From: Patescibacteria group bacterium
GTDB taxonomy: Bacteria > Patescibacteriota > Patescibacteriia > UBA2591 > UBA6264
NCBI GenBank assembly: GCA_018896315.1
Contig: JAHIMV010000046.1
Span: 1-5,800, forward strand
DNA length: 5,800 nucleotides
Reading direction: 5' to 3'
Positions 1-5,337 of the stretch are shown piece by piece. Position 1 is the stretch's first letter. Each line of letters begins with the position of its first letter. Both the position numbers and the translations under genes were made by a program. The notes below the pieces were generated by a model, which ran no database searches, was not told where the DNA came from, and saw nothing but the letters and a program-made list of their open reading frames with translations.

Positions 1-509
1 TCTTTTTTAATGTCCTCGACTCCCAAATCAATCGCCTCAAGCTGAAATTTTTCCAAATCATCAATCTTCAATCTGCAATCTGTAATTCTTAGGATTCCTC
101 TTTTTTCAAACATCCAACAGACAGAATTCTGACCAGCCAAACTCCCCCCATGTTTATTAAAAATCCGTCGCAAGCTGGCCACGGTTCTATTTTTGTTATC
201 AGTTAAAGCTTCAACAATAAATGAAGTTTTATCGGGACCGAATGCTTCATAAATCACTTCTTCAATCTGTCCGCCAGCTAATTCTCCGGTTCCTCTTTTG
301 ATTGCTCTTTCAATATTATCTTTTGGTAAATTAGCTTTTTTTGCGTTTTCAATAGCTAAACGTAATTTAAAATTACTGTCTAAATCTCCACCGCCTTCTC
401 GCGCGGCAATAGTAATCACATTGCCTAATTTTGTAAACATAGTCCCTCTCTTAGCATCAAGAGCTCCTTTAGAATGTTTTAATTTTGACCATTTACTATG
501 CCCGCTCAT
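1..509 (-). CDS. yebC: YebC/PmpR-family transcriptional/translational regulator (3' end outside window)
   Basis: Reading leftwards from the ATG at 509-507, 169 codons are open to the window edge. The N-terminus MSGHSKWSKLKHSK, then DAKRGTMFTKL (residues 18-28), REGGGDLDSNFKLR (37-50), YEAFGPDKTSF (87-97) and ALTDNKNRT (101-109) are the family hallmarks. Family members are usually about 240-250 residues, so roughly 70 are missing. The family is known as cytosolic DNA-binding regulators, and some members have been linked to translation of proline-rich stretches; which applies here cannot be seen. Residues 143-150 are encoded by a heptad array at 61-88. Compared from memory with E. coli YebC, the stretch between the conserved glycines around it is about five residues longer. 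No Shine-Dalgarno is visible: the bases before the ATG are almost pure A/T and belong to another heptad array. The gene is divergent from the isomerase gene. Identification is firm. Confidence 0.95.
   Translation of the reverse strand, partial: MSGHSKWSKLKHSKGALDAKRGTMFTKLGNVITIAAREGGGDLDSNFKLRLAIENAKKANLPKDNIERAIKRGTGELAGGQIEEVIYEAFGPDKTSFIVEALTDNKNRTVASLRRIFNKHGGSLAGQNSVCWMFEKRGILRITDCRLKIDDLEKFQLEAIDLGVEDIKK
61..88. repeat. Period-7 array within the yebC coding region
   Basis: Four consecutive 7-base units: two copies of TCAATCT, then GCAATCT and GTAATTC. On the coding strand it encodes about residues 142-150 of YebC, at a position where the protein is slightly longer than the E. coli homologue recalled from memory. 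The reading frame is intact. Confidence 0.6.
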
Positions 510-514
510 AAAAA

Positions 515-546
515 ATTCAAAAATTAAAAATTAAAATGTAAAATTT
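515..546. repeat. Period-7 A/T array directly upstream of the yebC start
   Basis: Four 7-base units, variants of AATTAAA, run from 515 to 542, followed by ATTT. The array ends 6 bases before the yebC start codon (509 on the minus strand), in the place where a ribosome-binding site would normally lie. Bases 532-546 (TAAAATGTAAAATTT) are an exact 15-base reverse complement of 4314-4328 in the array inside the membrane-protein gene, which ties the two arrays together. Confidence 0.6.
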
Positions 547-550
547 AGGT

Positions 551-579
551 ATCAAAATTTTCCAAAGAAAATTTTTGAT
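551..579. other. AT-rich hairpin in the yebC leader
   Basis: ATCAAAATTTTC (551-562) pairs with GAAAATTTTTGAT (567-579) around a four-base loop, giving about 12 pairs with one bulged T. It falls in the predicted yebC leader, just beyond the heptad array. With only two or three G-C pairs and no clean U-run following on either strand, it is not a convincing terminator. It may be an extension of the neighbouring repeat or a leader structure. Confidence 0.4.
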
Positions 580-620
580 GATCGTATTTTATTTATTTTT
601 TAACTCTAGTAGTAAAACAA

Positions 621-685
621 AACTGAAGAGTGAGGGACTCATTTCGAAAATGCAAAAACATTTTATCACTAAAGGGTGAGGGGTT
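621..685. repeat. Degenerate 19-base direct repeat in the divergent intergenic region
   Basis: 621-639 and 667-685 agree at 14 of 19 positions by hand alignment, with the shared core GTGAGGG. Start-to-start distance is 46 bases. The copies stand out because the G-rich strand contrasts with the surrounding A/T DNA. Both lie just downstream of the predicted yebC transcription start, so they would be read as CCCTCAC in the yebC leader. Function unknown. Confidence 0.4.
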
Positions 686-691
686 ATTCTT

Positions 692-720
692 ATCATATCA
701 AATCTAATCCATTTATACAA
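692..720 (-). promoter_or_regulatory. Candidate sigma-70-type promoter for yebC
   Basis: On the minus strand, TTGTAT (720-715) and TATGAT (697-692) are separated by 17 bases. A TG one base before the -10 makes it an extended -10 element. Transcription would start near 685, giving a leader of about 175 bases before the yebC ATG. Seen in sequence only; such matches are common in AT-rich DNA. Confidence 0.5.
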
Positions 721-730
721 TAGACAGTCT

Positions 731-757
731 TTGACTTTTATGTTAAATTGTTAATAT
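731..757 (+). promoter_or_regulatory. Weak candidate promoter for the isomerase gene run
   Basis: TTGACT at 731-736 matches five of six bases of the -35 consensus. TAATAT at 752-757 is a four-of-six -10 at a 15-base spacing; shifting by one or two bases gives 16-17 base spacing with a poorer -10. Three TGTTAA words (741, 749, 760) overlap the element, so a regulator could bind here. The region is so AT-rich that chance matches are likely. Confidence 0.3.
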
Positions 758-783
758 ATTGTTAAATTAATATTTATAAGAAC

Positions 784-796
784 CTGGCTTCGCCAG
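784..796 (+). other. Short GC-rich hairpin upstream of the isomerase gene
   Basis: CTGGC (784-788) and GCCAG (792-796) can pair around a TTC loop. It is the only GC-rich patch in the 100 bases before the isomerase start and lies about 50 bases upstream of the ATG, within the leader if the weak promoter is right. No T-run follows, so it is not an intrinsic terminator for rightward transcription. Confidence 0.4.
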
Positions 797-844
797 AACC
801 TTGAAATTAAATATTCATTGTATAAACAGTAAAGTAATTTAATT

Positions 845-1915
845 ATGAGCTTTCTTGATAATATTAAACAAATTCAAAAATTAGATAAATCTAATATGTC
901 TGATTTTATTGCTGATTTACCAGAAAAATGCTTAGAGGCCTATACTTTAGCCCAAAAAATCGTCTTACCTCAAGACTATGAAGACGCGAACATTGAAAAT
1001 GTTGTTATTTGTGGTATGGGCGGTTCGGCAATTGGTGGAGAATTAGCTGAAAACATCATTGCTGATCAGCTTGAAAAATCTATTATTGTTATTCGAGACT
1101 GGAACCCCCCTAAAATGATTAATAAAAATAGTTTAGTCTTCTTGGTGAGCTATTCGGGCAATACTAAGGAAATATTATCTTGCGCAGAAATAACCCTTCA
1201 AGCAAAAGCTAAAATTTTTATTATTACTCAAGGCGGAGAATTAAAAAAATTTGCCCAAAAAAATAAATTGCCTATTTTTAGTTTTCAATATAAAGCGCCC
1301 CCCAGAGCCAGTTTAAGTTATCTTTTAATGCCCGTTTTGGTTGTTTTAGAAAAAAGTAAACTTGTTAACCTTAAAAAACTACAAATACCACACAATTTAA
1401 AAATATTAAAAGATTTTAACCAGCTCTTTTATCCTCAAACGCCAAATGAGAAAAATATTGCCAAACACTTAGCTTACTTTGTATTTGACCATCTGCCTAT
1501 TATTATTGCCCCGACAAGTCTTTCTGGAGTAGCCAGGCGTTGGAAAACACAATTTGCTGAAAATGGCAAAAATTTTTCTTTTTTTAATACTGAACCAGAA
1601 ATTTTCCATAATTTTGTTGAAAGCAGGTTTCCACAACGTTTAAAAGATGATTTTGTTTTTTTAATTTTAGAAAATCTTAAAAAACAAACAAAATCTAAAA
1701 AATCTTTAAGAGAATTTGAAAAACTTTTAGAGAAACAATGTATTTATTGGCAAAAAATTCCTCAATTTGGCAAAAATATTTTTACTCAGATACTTTCTTT
1801 AGTTTTACTCGGTGATTGGATTAGTTTTTATTTAGCCATACTCAATCAAGTGGACCCTACGCCTATACAGCAAATTGAAGCAATAAAAAGAGGCTCAAAA
1901 AATGAAAGAGTTTAA
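845..1915 (+). CDS. Bifunctional phosphoglucose/phosphomannose isomerase (SIS domain, archaeal type)
   Basis: A 356-residue cytosolic enzyme expected to interconvert fructose 6-phosphate with glucose 6-phosphate and mannose 6-phosphate, linking central sugar metabolism to sugar-nucleotide supply. An N-terminal SIS domain (about 50-170) carries VVICGMGGSAIGGE (53-66) and SYSGNT (102-107), the sugar-phosphate binding loops. A second SIS-type domain fills about 200-350. The catalytic set described for archaeal PGI/PMI enzymes appears conserved: Arg154 in PPRAS, Glu239 in FAENGKN, His255 in PEIFHN, and Lys348 near the C-terminus in DPTPIQQIEAIK. Length matches the family (about 300-350). The ATG at 845 is the natural start before the FLDNI leader; no clear Shine-Dalgarno precedes it. 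It is the first gene of a rightward run, and its last 14 bases overlap the next gene. The family assignment is firm; the relative glucose and mannose activity cannot be read. Confidence 0.93.
   Translation: MSFLDNIKQIQKLDKSNMSDFIADLPEKCLEAYTLAQKIVLPQDYEDANIENVVICGMGGSAIGGELAENIIADQLEKSIIVIRDWNPPKMINKNSLVFLVSYSGNTKEILSCAEITLQAKAKIFIITQGGELKKFAQKNKLPIFSFQYKAPPRASLSYLLMPVLVVLEKSKLVNLKKLQIPHNLKILKDFNQLFYPQTPNEKNIAKHLAYFVFDHLPIIIAPTSLSGVARRWKTQFAENGKNFSFFNTEPEIFHNFVESRFPQRLKDDFVFLILENLKKQTKSKKSLREFEKLLEKQCIYWQKIPQFGKNIFTQILSLVLLGDWISFYLAILNQVDPTPIQQIEAIKRGSKNERV
1888..1893 (+). promoter_or_regulatory. Shine-Dalgarno site of the overlapping 247-residue gene
   Basis: AAGAGG lies 8 bases before the ATG at 1902, inside the last codons of the isomerase gene. 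It is the clearest ribosome-binding site in the window and fixes the start of the overlapping gene. Confidence 0.6.
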
Positions 1916-2645
1916 TTTGATTAAAGAAAGAGAGAGAAGAATAATCCAGAGGTTTTTATCAGTAAAAAATTTTAAGATTCCTCCTCTGCCAAATTATTTA
2001 AATAATAAGATTGTTCAACATTGGGAACAATTAAATTTTAATATACACTATATTCCAAAAATTACCCTTAAACAAGATTTAGTTTTGCCTTTATGGAAAG
2101 ACAAACCGAATAAAATCTTTTATAAAAAAATACAAGAAGGAAAAATTAGTCCAAAAGCACTAAATCTCTCTGGGCAGTGGATATTAATTGACTCAAGAGA
2201 TAAACCTGAAAAAAAAATGCCCTGGATAACCAGCGAAAACGTTCATATATTGAAAAAAGTGGGCATTAATCTTGAAAAATATCTAAAGCAGAAAAAAACG
2301 CAAATTCATAAAAACGAATATCTGCATACTGTTTTAAACAAACATGGGTTTAGTTCTAGATTTTGCCTGTCTATTAATGATATAAACAGGCTTAAACCAT
2401 TTATCTTGCGTGTTTTAAAAATCAAAGACAAGACAGTTAGACTGCCTTATTTTATAGAATATAATTATTTAGGAAACGCTATTTATAAACAATGGGCAAC
2501 AACTAAAACATGGGAATGGTTTGAAGATATATTTGACAATAACCAGCATTTAGCAGGAGGGTATGATTCTGTTGGCGCTATAGGCTGGGACCCTATAGAT
2601 TATTGGAGTACAATATTAACCTTCAGACCTGTAATAGTTTTATGA
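1902..2645 (+). CDS. Conserved-looking hypothetical protein, 247 residues
   Basis: I do not recognise this family. The product is soluble in appearance: no signal peptide and no membrane segment. The N-terminal third is basic and includes KERERRIIQRF (8-18). The middle carries ALNLSGQWILIDSRDKP (86-102). The C-terminal part is rich in aromatic residues, with Trp198, 204, 206, 229 and 235, and a striking segment GGYDSVGAIGWDPIDYW (219-235) that looks like a conserved functional or structural motif. It overlaps the isomerase gene by 14 bases in another frame, and its start is supported by AAGAGG 8 bases upstream. It ends 7 bases before the DUF3419-like gene, so the two are probably co-transcribed and may work together. 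Coding status is well supported by length, start signal and tight packing; function is unknown. Confidence 0.8.
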   Translation: MKEFNLIKERERRIIQRFLSVKNFKIPPLPNYLNNKIVQHWEQLNFNIHYIPKITLKQDLVLPLWKDKPNKIFYKKIQEGKISPKALNLSGQWILIDSRDKPEKKMPWITSENVHILKKVGINLEKYLKQKKTQIHKNEYLHTVLNKHGFSSRFCLSINDINRLKPFILRVLKIKDKTVRLPYFIEYNYLGNAIYKQWATTKTWEWFEDIFDNNQHLAGGYDSVGAIGWDPIDYWSTILTFRPVIVL

Positions 2646-2652
2646 AATCAAA

Positions 2653-3477
2653 ATGAAAGTATGGTTTTTTACTAATGAAAAATTAAACTCTTTTCTGAAA
2701 AATTTATTTACTATTAATAAATTAAACTTAAAAAAAGTTTTTGCCATTGCTAGTGGAGGCGACTTTGCATTCAATATAATCTCGTTATCAAGTCTTGACG
2801 AAATTAATATCTGTGACATACGCCCTACAATAACTTCAACGATTAACATTAAAAGGGCTTTATTTAAAAATTTTAACAGACTGGAAATAATAAAAATTCT
2901 TTCAGATGTTAAAAGTATCAACAAAAATAAAATTTATAAAAAAATAAGTAAACGCCTGAAACAAACAAATAAACATATATTTGATAACTGCAAAGAAAAC
3001 AATTTTTTAAAATGTCTAAAAAAGAGTAAAATTTGGTACAATGACAGTTTTTGGCAAATAAAAGACATAAATAATTATCTTTTTTATTTGGCGAACCAAA
3101 AAAACTTTGAACAATTATATAACAACTTAGACAAAATAAAACTTTACAACAATAATATTACTGAGGCATTGTTATTATTTGAAAATAACAATTATGACCT
3201 AATTTATGTTTCTAATATTTTCGATGGCAGAACTTATTGTGAAAATGAAGAATTATGTTTAAATACAATTAAAAACAAACTTAAAAAAAACGCATATTTA
3301 CTGGTCTCTACTTTTTCTAATACCAAAAAAGTAAAAAATTTGATTAAAAATCATGGATTTGAATTATGTAAAGAAGAATTAAATAAATCTAATTTCTTAG
3401 ATTCTTTTAAGCCGTCTTACTCTTTTTCTTTTTTACTGTTCAGAAATACCAAGCTGAAAACCAAAGAATCAATTTAA
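2653..3477 (+). CDS. Putative SAM-binding protein resembling the DUF3419/BtaA family
   Basis: 274 residues, Rossmann-like. VFAIASGGDFAF (29-40) resembles the SAM-binding loop of DUF3419/BtaA proteins (T-I-S-A-G-D pattern). INICDIRPT (51-59) ends in an acidic residue that would hold the ribose, followed by a helix with a Lys-Arg pair (IKRALFKNF, 66-74). YDLIYVSNIFDG (181-192) and KKNAYLLVSTF (211-221) look like later strands of the fold. Known relatives (BtaA) move the 3-amino-3-carboxypropyl group of SAM onto diacylglycerol in betaine-lipid synthesis; other family members are uncharacterised, so that reaction should not be assumed. No membrane segment is evident. By hand count GC is about 21% in 2881-3180 against about 29% in 1441-1740 of the isomerase gene, and the protein is very rich in Asn, Lys and Ile. 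It starts 7 bases after the previous stop without a Shine-Dalgarno, suggesting coupled translation. A generic SAM methyltransferase is the main alternative. Confidence 0.6.
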   Translation: MKVWFFTNEKLNSFLKNLFTINKLNLKKVFAIASGGDFAFNIISLSSLDEINICDIRPTITSTINIKRALFKNFNRLEIIKILSDVKSINKNKIYKKISKRLKQTNKHIFDNCKENNFLKCLKKSKIWYNDSFWQIKDINNYLFYLANQKNFEQLYNNLDKIKLYNNNITEALLLFENNNYDLIYVSNIFDGRTYCENEELCLNTIKNKLKKNAYLLVSTFSNTKKVKNLIKNHGFELCKEELNKSNFLDSFKPSYSFSFLLFRNTKLKTKESI

Positions 3478-3505
3478 CAAATAAACAGCTTAACAGCTAA
3501 ACATG
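3474..3505. repeat. Left arm of a paired inverted 8-base array
   Basis: Four consecutive 8-base units with the pattern T-(T/A)-AACA, the clearest being TAAACAGC and TTAACAGC. The array begins at the end of the DUF3419-like gene, whose stop TAA (3475-3477) lies in the first unit, and its last unit supplies an ATG at 3503-3505. The right arm at 3592-3623 carries the reverse complement of the same pattern. Confidence 0.6.
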
Positions 3506-3589
3506 AAAAAATATAAAAATAAAAATTTCTTTTATGAACAGATAAGACGAAGCGCTATACTTTGGCGAACGATAAAATCAATCAAATGA
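3503..3589 (+). CDS. Possible 28-residue ORF between the octamer arms
   Basis: The frame opens at an ATG formed by the last octamer of the left arm and closes with TGA at 3587-3589, which overlaps the ATG at 3586 of the membrane-protein gene in an ATGA arrangement. The product is basic (core FYEQIRRSAILWRTIKSIK) with no recognised domain. The ATGA junction could couple translation to the next gene. It may equally be a chance frame, or the internal part of a repeat element. I see no Shine-Dalgarno before it. Confidence 0.2.
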   Translation: MKKYKNKNFFYEQIRRSAILWRTIKSIK

Positions 3590-5337
3590 AAATTGTTAAA
3601 TTGTTTAATTGTTTAATTGTTAGAATGAGAAACTGGTCATGGTTAAGCTATTTTCTTATTTTTTCCATAGGTTTTATCGTTTTTCTTTATCTTCTTGTTC
3701 CCCCAGGAATTCTTTGTCCAGACAGTTTTTATCACACTAAGATGGCTTTGATGATAAAGGAACAAGGCCTGATTCAAGACTTTCCCTGGACTCAGTTTAC
3801 CACTTATAAAGACCTGTTTGTTGATCATCATTTTGTCTATCATTTATTTTTAATTCCCTTTCTTAGTTTGCCCACTCCAGACAATTTAGATATTTTTTCA
3901 GCAGAACTTGACCCTTTAATTAAGGCTAAGCTGGGGACTGCATTTTTTGCTGCCCTAGTTTTTTTGTTTATTTATTGGCTTTGTCGACGTTTAAAAATAA
4001 AATTGCCTTTTGTCTGGACTTTATCTGGATTTTTGGTTTCTTATTTTATCCTTCGCCTTTCCCTTATCAGAGCTCCAGCCTTGTCTTTAATTCTTCTCAT
4101 TCTTGGCTTCTATCTGGTTTTAAAAAAGAAGTATTTAGGACTATTCTTTGTTTGTTTCTTTTACGTTTGGACTCACGGCACCTGGCCCTTAATACTTGTA
4201 ACAGTTATTTTGTACTGTTTTGCAAACGCTACTAAAAAAATGGTTGATAAGTGGATAGAAATACAAAATCAAATATCAAAAATCAAAAATCAAAATTACA
4301 AATCAAAAATTAAAAATTTTACATTTTACATTGTCATTTTGCATCTTGCCTTTTACATTTTGCATTTTACGCGCTCTTTCTTTAATAAGAGTAATCTGAA
4401 ACTCATCTTCACCTGTATGTTAGGTCTATCTCTTGGCCTAGTGATTAATCCCTACTTTCCAAAGACACTGCCATTTTATTGGTTTCAAACAATAAAAATC
4501 GGCGTTTTAAATTACCAAGACAAAATTGCTGTAGGAGCTGAATGGTATTCTCCTGATCCTATGATGCTCTTCTTTAGTATTCTGCCAATTCTTATTCCAT
4601 GGTTAATCTCTTTAGCTTGGTTTATTACTAACAAAAAAAACCAAAAATCCTCATCCTGGTTTTTTCTTTTTGTTTCCAGTTTTTTTCTTCTCTATACATT
4701 AAAAGCAAGGCGCAATGTTGAATATTTTATTCCTTCAGCCATTTTTTTAAATGGACTTATTTTTACTCAAATAGCAAAAAAAATAAGCTGGATAAATCTC
4801 AAAAAACGTTTAAAAAAGTGTTTTCAAGGACCAAATAATATTTTCTATTTTATGACCACGATTATTTTAAGCGTTTTACTAATCTTCTTTATTGGATTTT
4901 ATCTTAATTTTAGTATTAAAAATCTTTTTCAATCTTATACTAGTGAATCTCGTAGTTTAAATTCTTTACAAATGGCTAGTCACTGGCTAAAGACTAATAC
5001 TCAGCCAAAAGAAATCATTTTTCAAAGCAATTGGGCAATTTTTCCTCATTTATTCTATTTTAATACTCAAAATTATTATATTAATGGTTTAGATCAAACC
5101 TTTATGTATGAAAAGGATAAAGAACTTTATCAAGACTGGTTAGATTTAGTTTCTTATCATGTTGATCCAAATCAAACGGCTCAAATCTTAAAAGAAAAAT
5201 TCAAGGCTTCTTATGTTCTGATTGACAAAAATGATGAACGATTTGCTAAACTAATAAAAAAATCAAAATTTTTAAAACAAGTTTACATAGATAATCAAGC
5301 CATTATTTACCAAATAGATTTTAACTATGTCCACTAA
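3586..5337 (+). CDS. Polytopic membrane protein, probable GT-C-fold glycosyltransferase
   Basis: About 583 residues with roughly ten membrane segments (about 17-38, 116-134, 140-158, 162-179, 182-214, 246-261, 271-289, 326-346, 358-372, 384-398, 419-441) and a soluble C-terminal domain from about 442, probably extracytoplasmic. After the first segment, a large loop holds PDSFYHTKMA (45-54) and VDHHFVYH (79-86). An acidic residue followed by a His in this loop resembles the catalytic region of GT-C enzymes such as STT3 and PMT, which take sugar from a polyprenyl carrier outside the membrane. WTHGTWP (195-201) and KARRNVEYFIP (373-383) are further likely conserved spots. Residues 227-262 are encoded by a period-7 inverted array and look foreign to the fold. 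The start is uncertain: TTG 3562, ATG 3586 and ATG 3625 share the frame and none has a Shine-Dalgarno. The octamer array fills 3592-3623, so 3625 (MRNWSWLSYF) may be the original start. The gene overlaps the following GT2 gene by 11 bases. Donor and acceptor are unknown. Confidence 0.75.
   Translation: MKIVKLFNCLIVRMRNWSWLSYFLIFSIGFIVFLYLLVPPGILCPDSFYHTKMALMIKEQGLIQDFPWTQFTTYKDLFVDHHFVYHLFLIPFLSLPTPDNLDIFSAELDPLIKAKLGTAFFAALVFLFIYWLCRRLKIKLPFVWTLSGFLVSYFILRLSLIRAPALSLILLILGFYLVLKKKYLGLFFVCFFYVWTHGTWPLILVTVILYCFANATKKMVDKWIEIQNQISKIKNQNYKSKIKNFTFYIVILHLAFYILHFTRSFFNKSNLKLIFTCMLGLSLGLVINPYFPKTLPFYWFQTIKIGVLNYQDKIAVGAEWYSPDPMMLFFSILPILIPWLISLAWFITNKKNQKSSSWFFLFVSSFFLLYTLKARRNVEYFIPSAIFLNGLIFTQIAKKISWINLKKRLKKCFQGPNNIFYFMTTIILSVLLIFFIGFYLNFSIKNLFQSYTSESRSLNSLQMASHWLKTNTQPKEIIFQSNWAIFPHLFYFNTQNYYINGLDQTFMYEKDKELYQDWLDLVSYHVDPNQTAQILKEKFKASYVLIDKNDERFAKLIKKSKFLKQVYIDNQAIIYQIDFNYVH
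3592..3623. repeat. Right arm of a paired inverted 8-base array
   Basis: Four exact-length 8-base units: ATTGTTAA, two copies of ATTGTTTA, and ATTGTTAG. Its units are the reverse complement of the left-arm pattern, and 86 bases separate the arms. The array covers the DNA between two candidate start codons (3586 and 3625) of the membrane-protein gene, so it either encodes that protein's first residues or lies in its leader. Confidence 0.7.
4265..4371. repeat. Two-armed period-7 inverted array inside the membrane-protein gene
   Basis: Left arm 4269-4316: 7-base units of the type TCAAAAA with one 6-base unit. Right arm 4317-4371: units TTTTACA, TTTTGCA and variants, again with one 6-base unit. 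The arms meet at AAAAATTTT, so the whole is an imperfect palindrome. It is read in frame without a stop: the left arm gives a polar, basic stretch rich in Lys, Asn, Gln and Ile, and the right arm gives a hydrophobic stretch (FTFYIVILHLAFYILHF) with a seven-residue period. Bases 4314-4328 exactly match the reverse complement of 532-546. Confidence 0.75.

Noticed and set aside
298..534. 78-codon plus-strand frame
   Set aside because: It lies antisense to the well-supported yebC gene and has no recognisable product; a shadow frame.
551..579. Intrinsic terminator
   Set aside because: The stem is almost all A-T and no U-run directly follows on either strand; it lies between divergent starts, where a terminator is not expected.
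2640..2924. 94-codon minus-strand frame
   Set aside because: Antisense to the DUF3419-like gene, no start signal and no family resemblance.
3586..3588. Frameshifted or broken N-terminus of the membrane protein
   Set aside because: The frame is open from 3562 and the first membrane segment is complete from 3625, so nothing essential appears lost.
3474..3623. Terminator between the DUF3419-like and membrane-protein genes
   Set aside because: The arms could pair, but the stem would be A/U-rich with an 86-base loop and no adjacent T-run beyond the repeat itself.
3643..3843. 66-codon minus-strand frame
   Set aside because: Antisense to the first loop of the GT-C-like protein, whose conserved-looking residues explain the DNA.
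3975..4235. 86-codon plus-strand frame in a second frame of the membrane-protein gene
   Set aside because: Contained in the larger gene, out of frame, with low-complexity hydrophobic sequence only.
4265..4371. CRISPR array
   Set aside because: Units are only 7 bases with no spacers; this is a simple short-period array, not a repeat-spacer structure.
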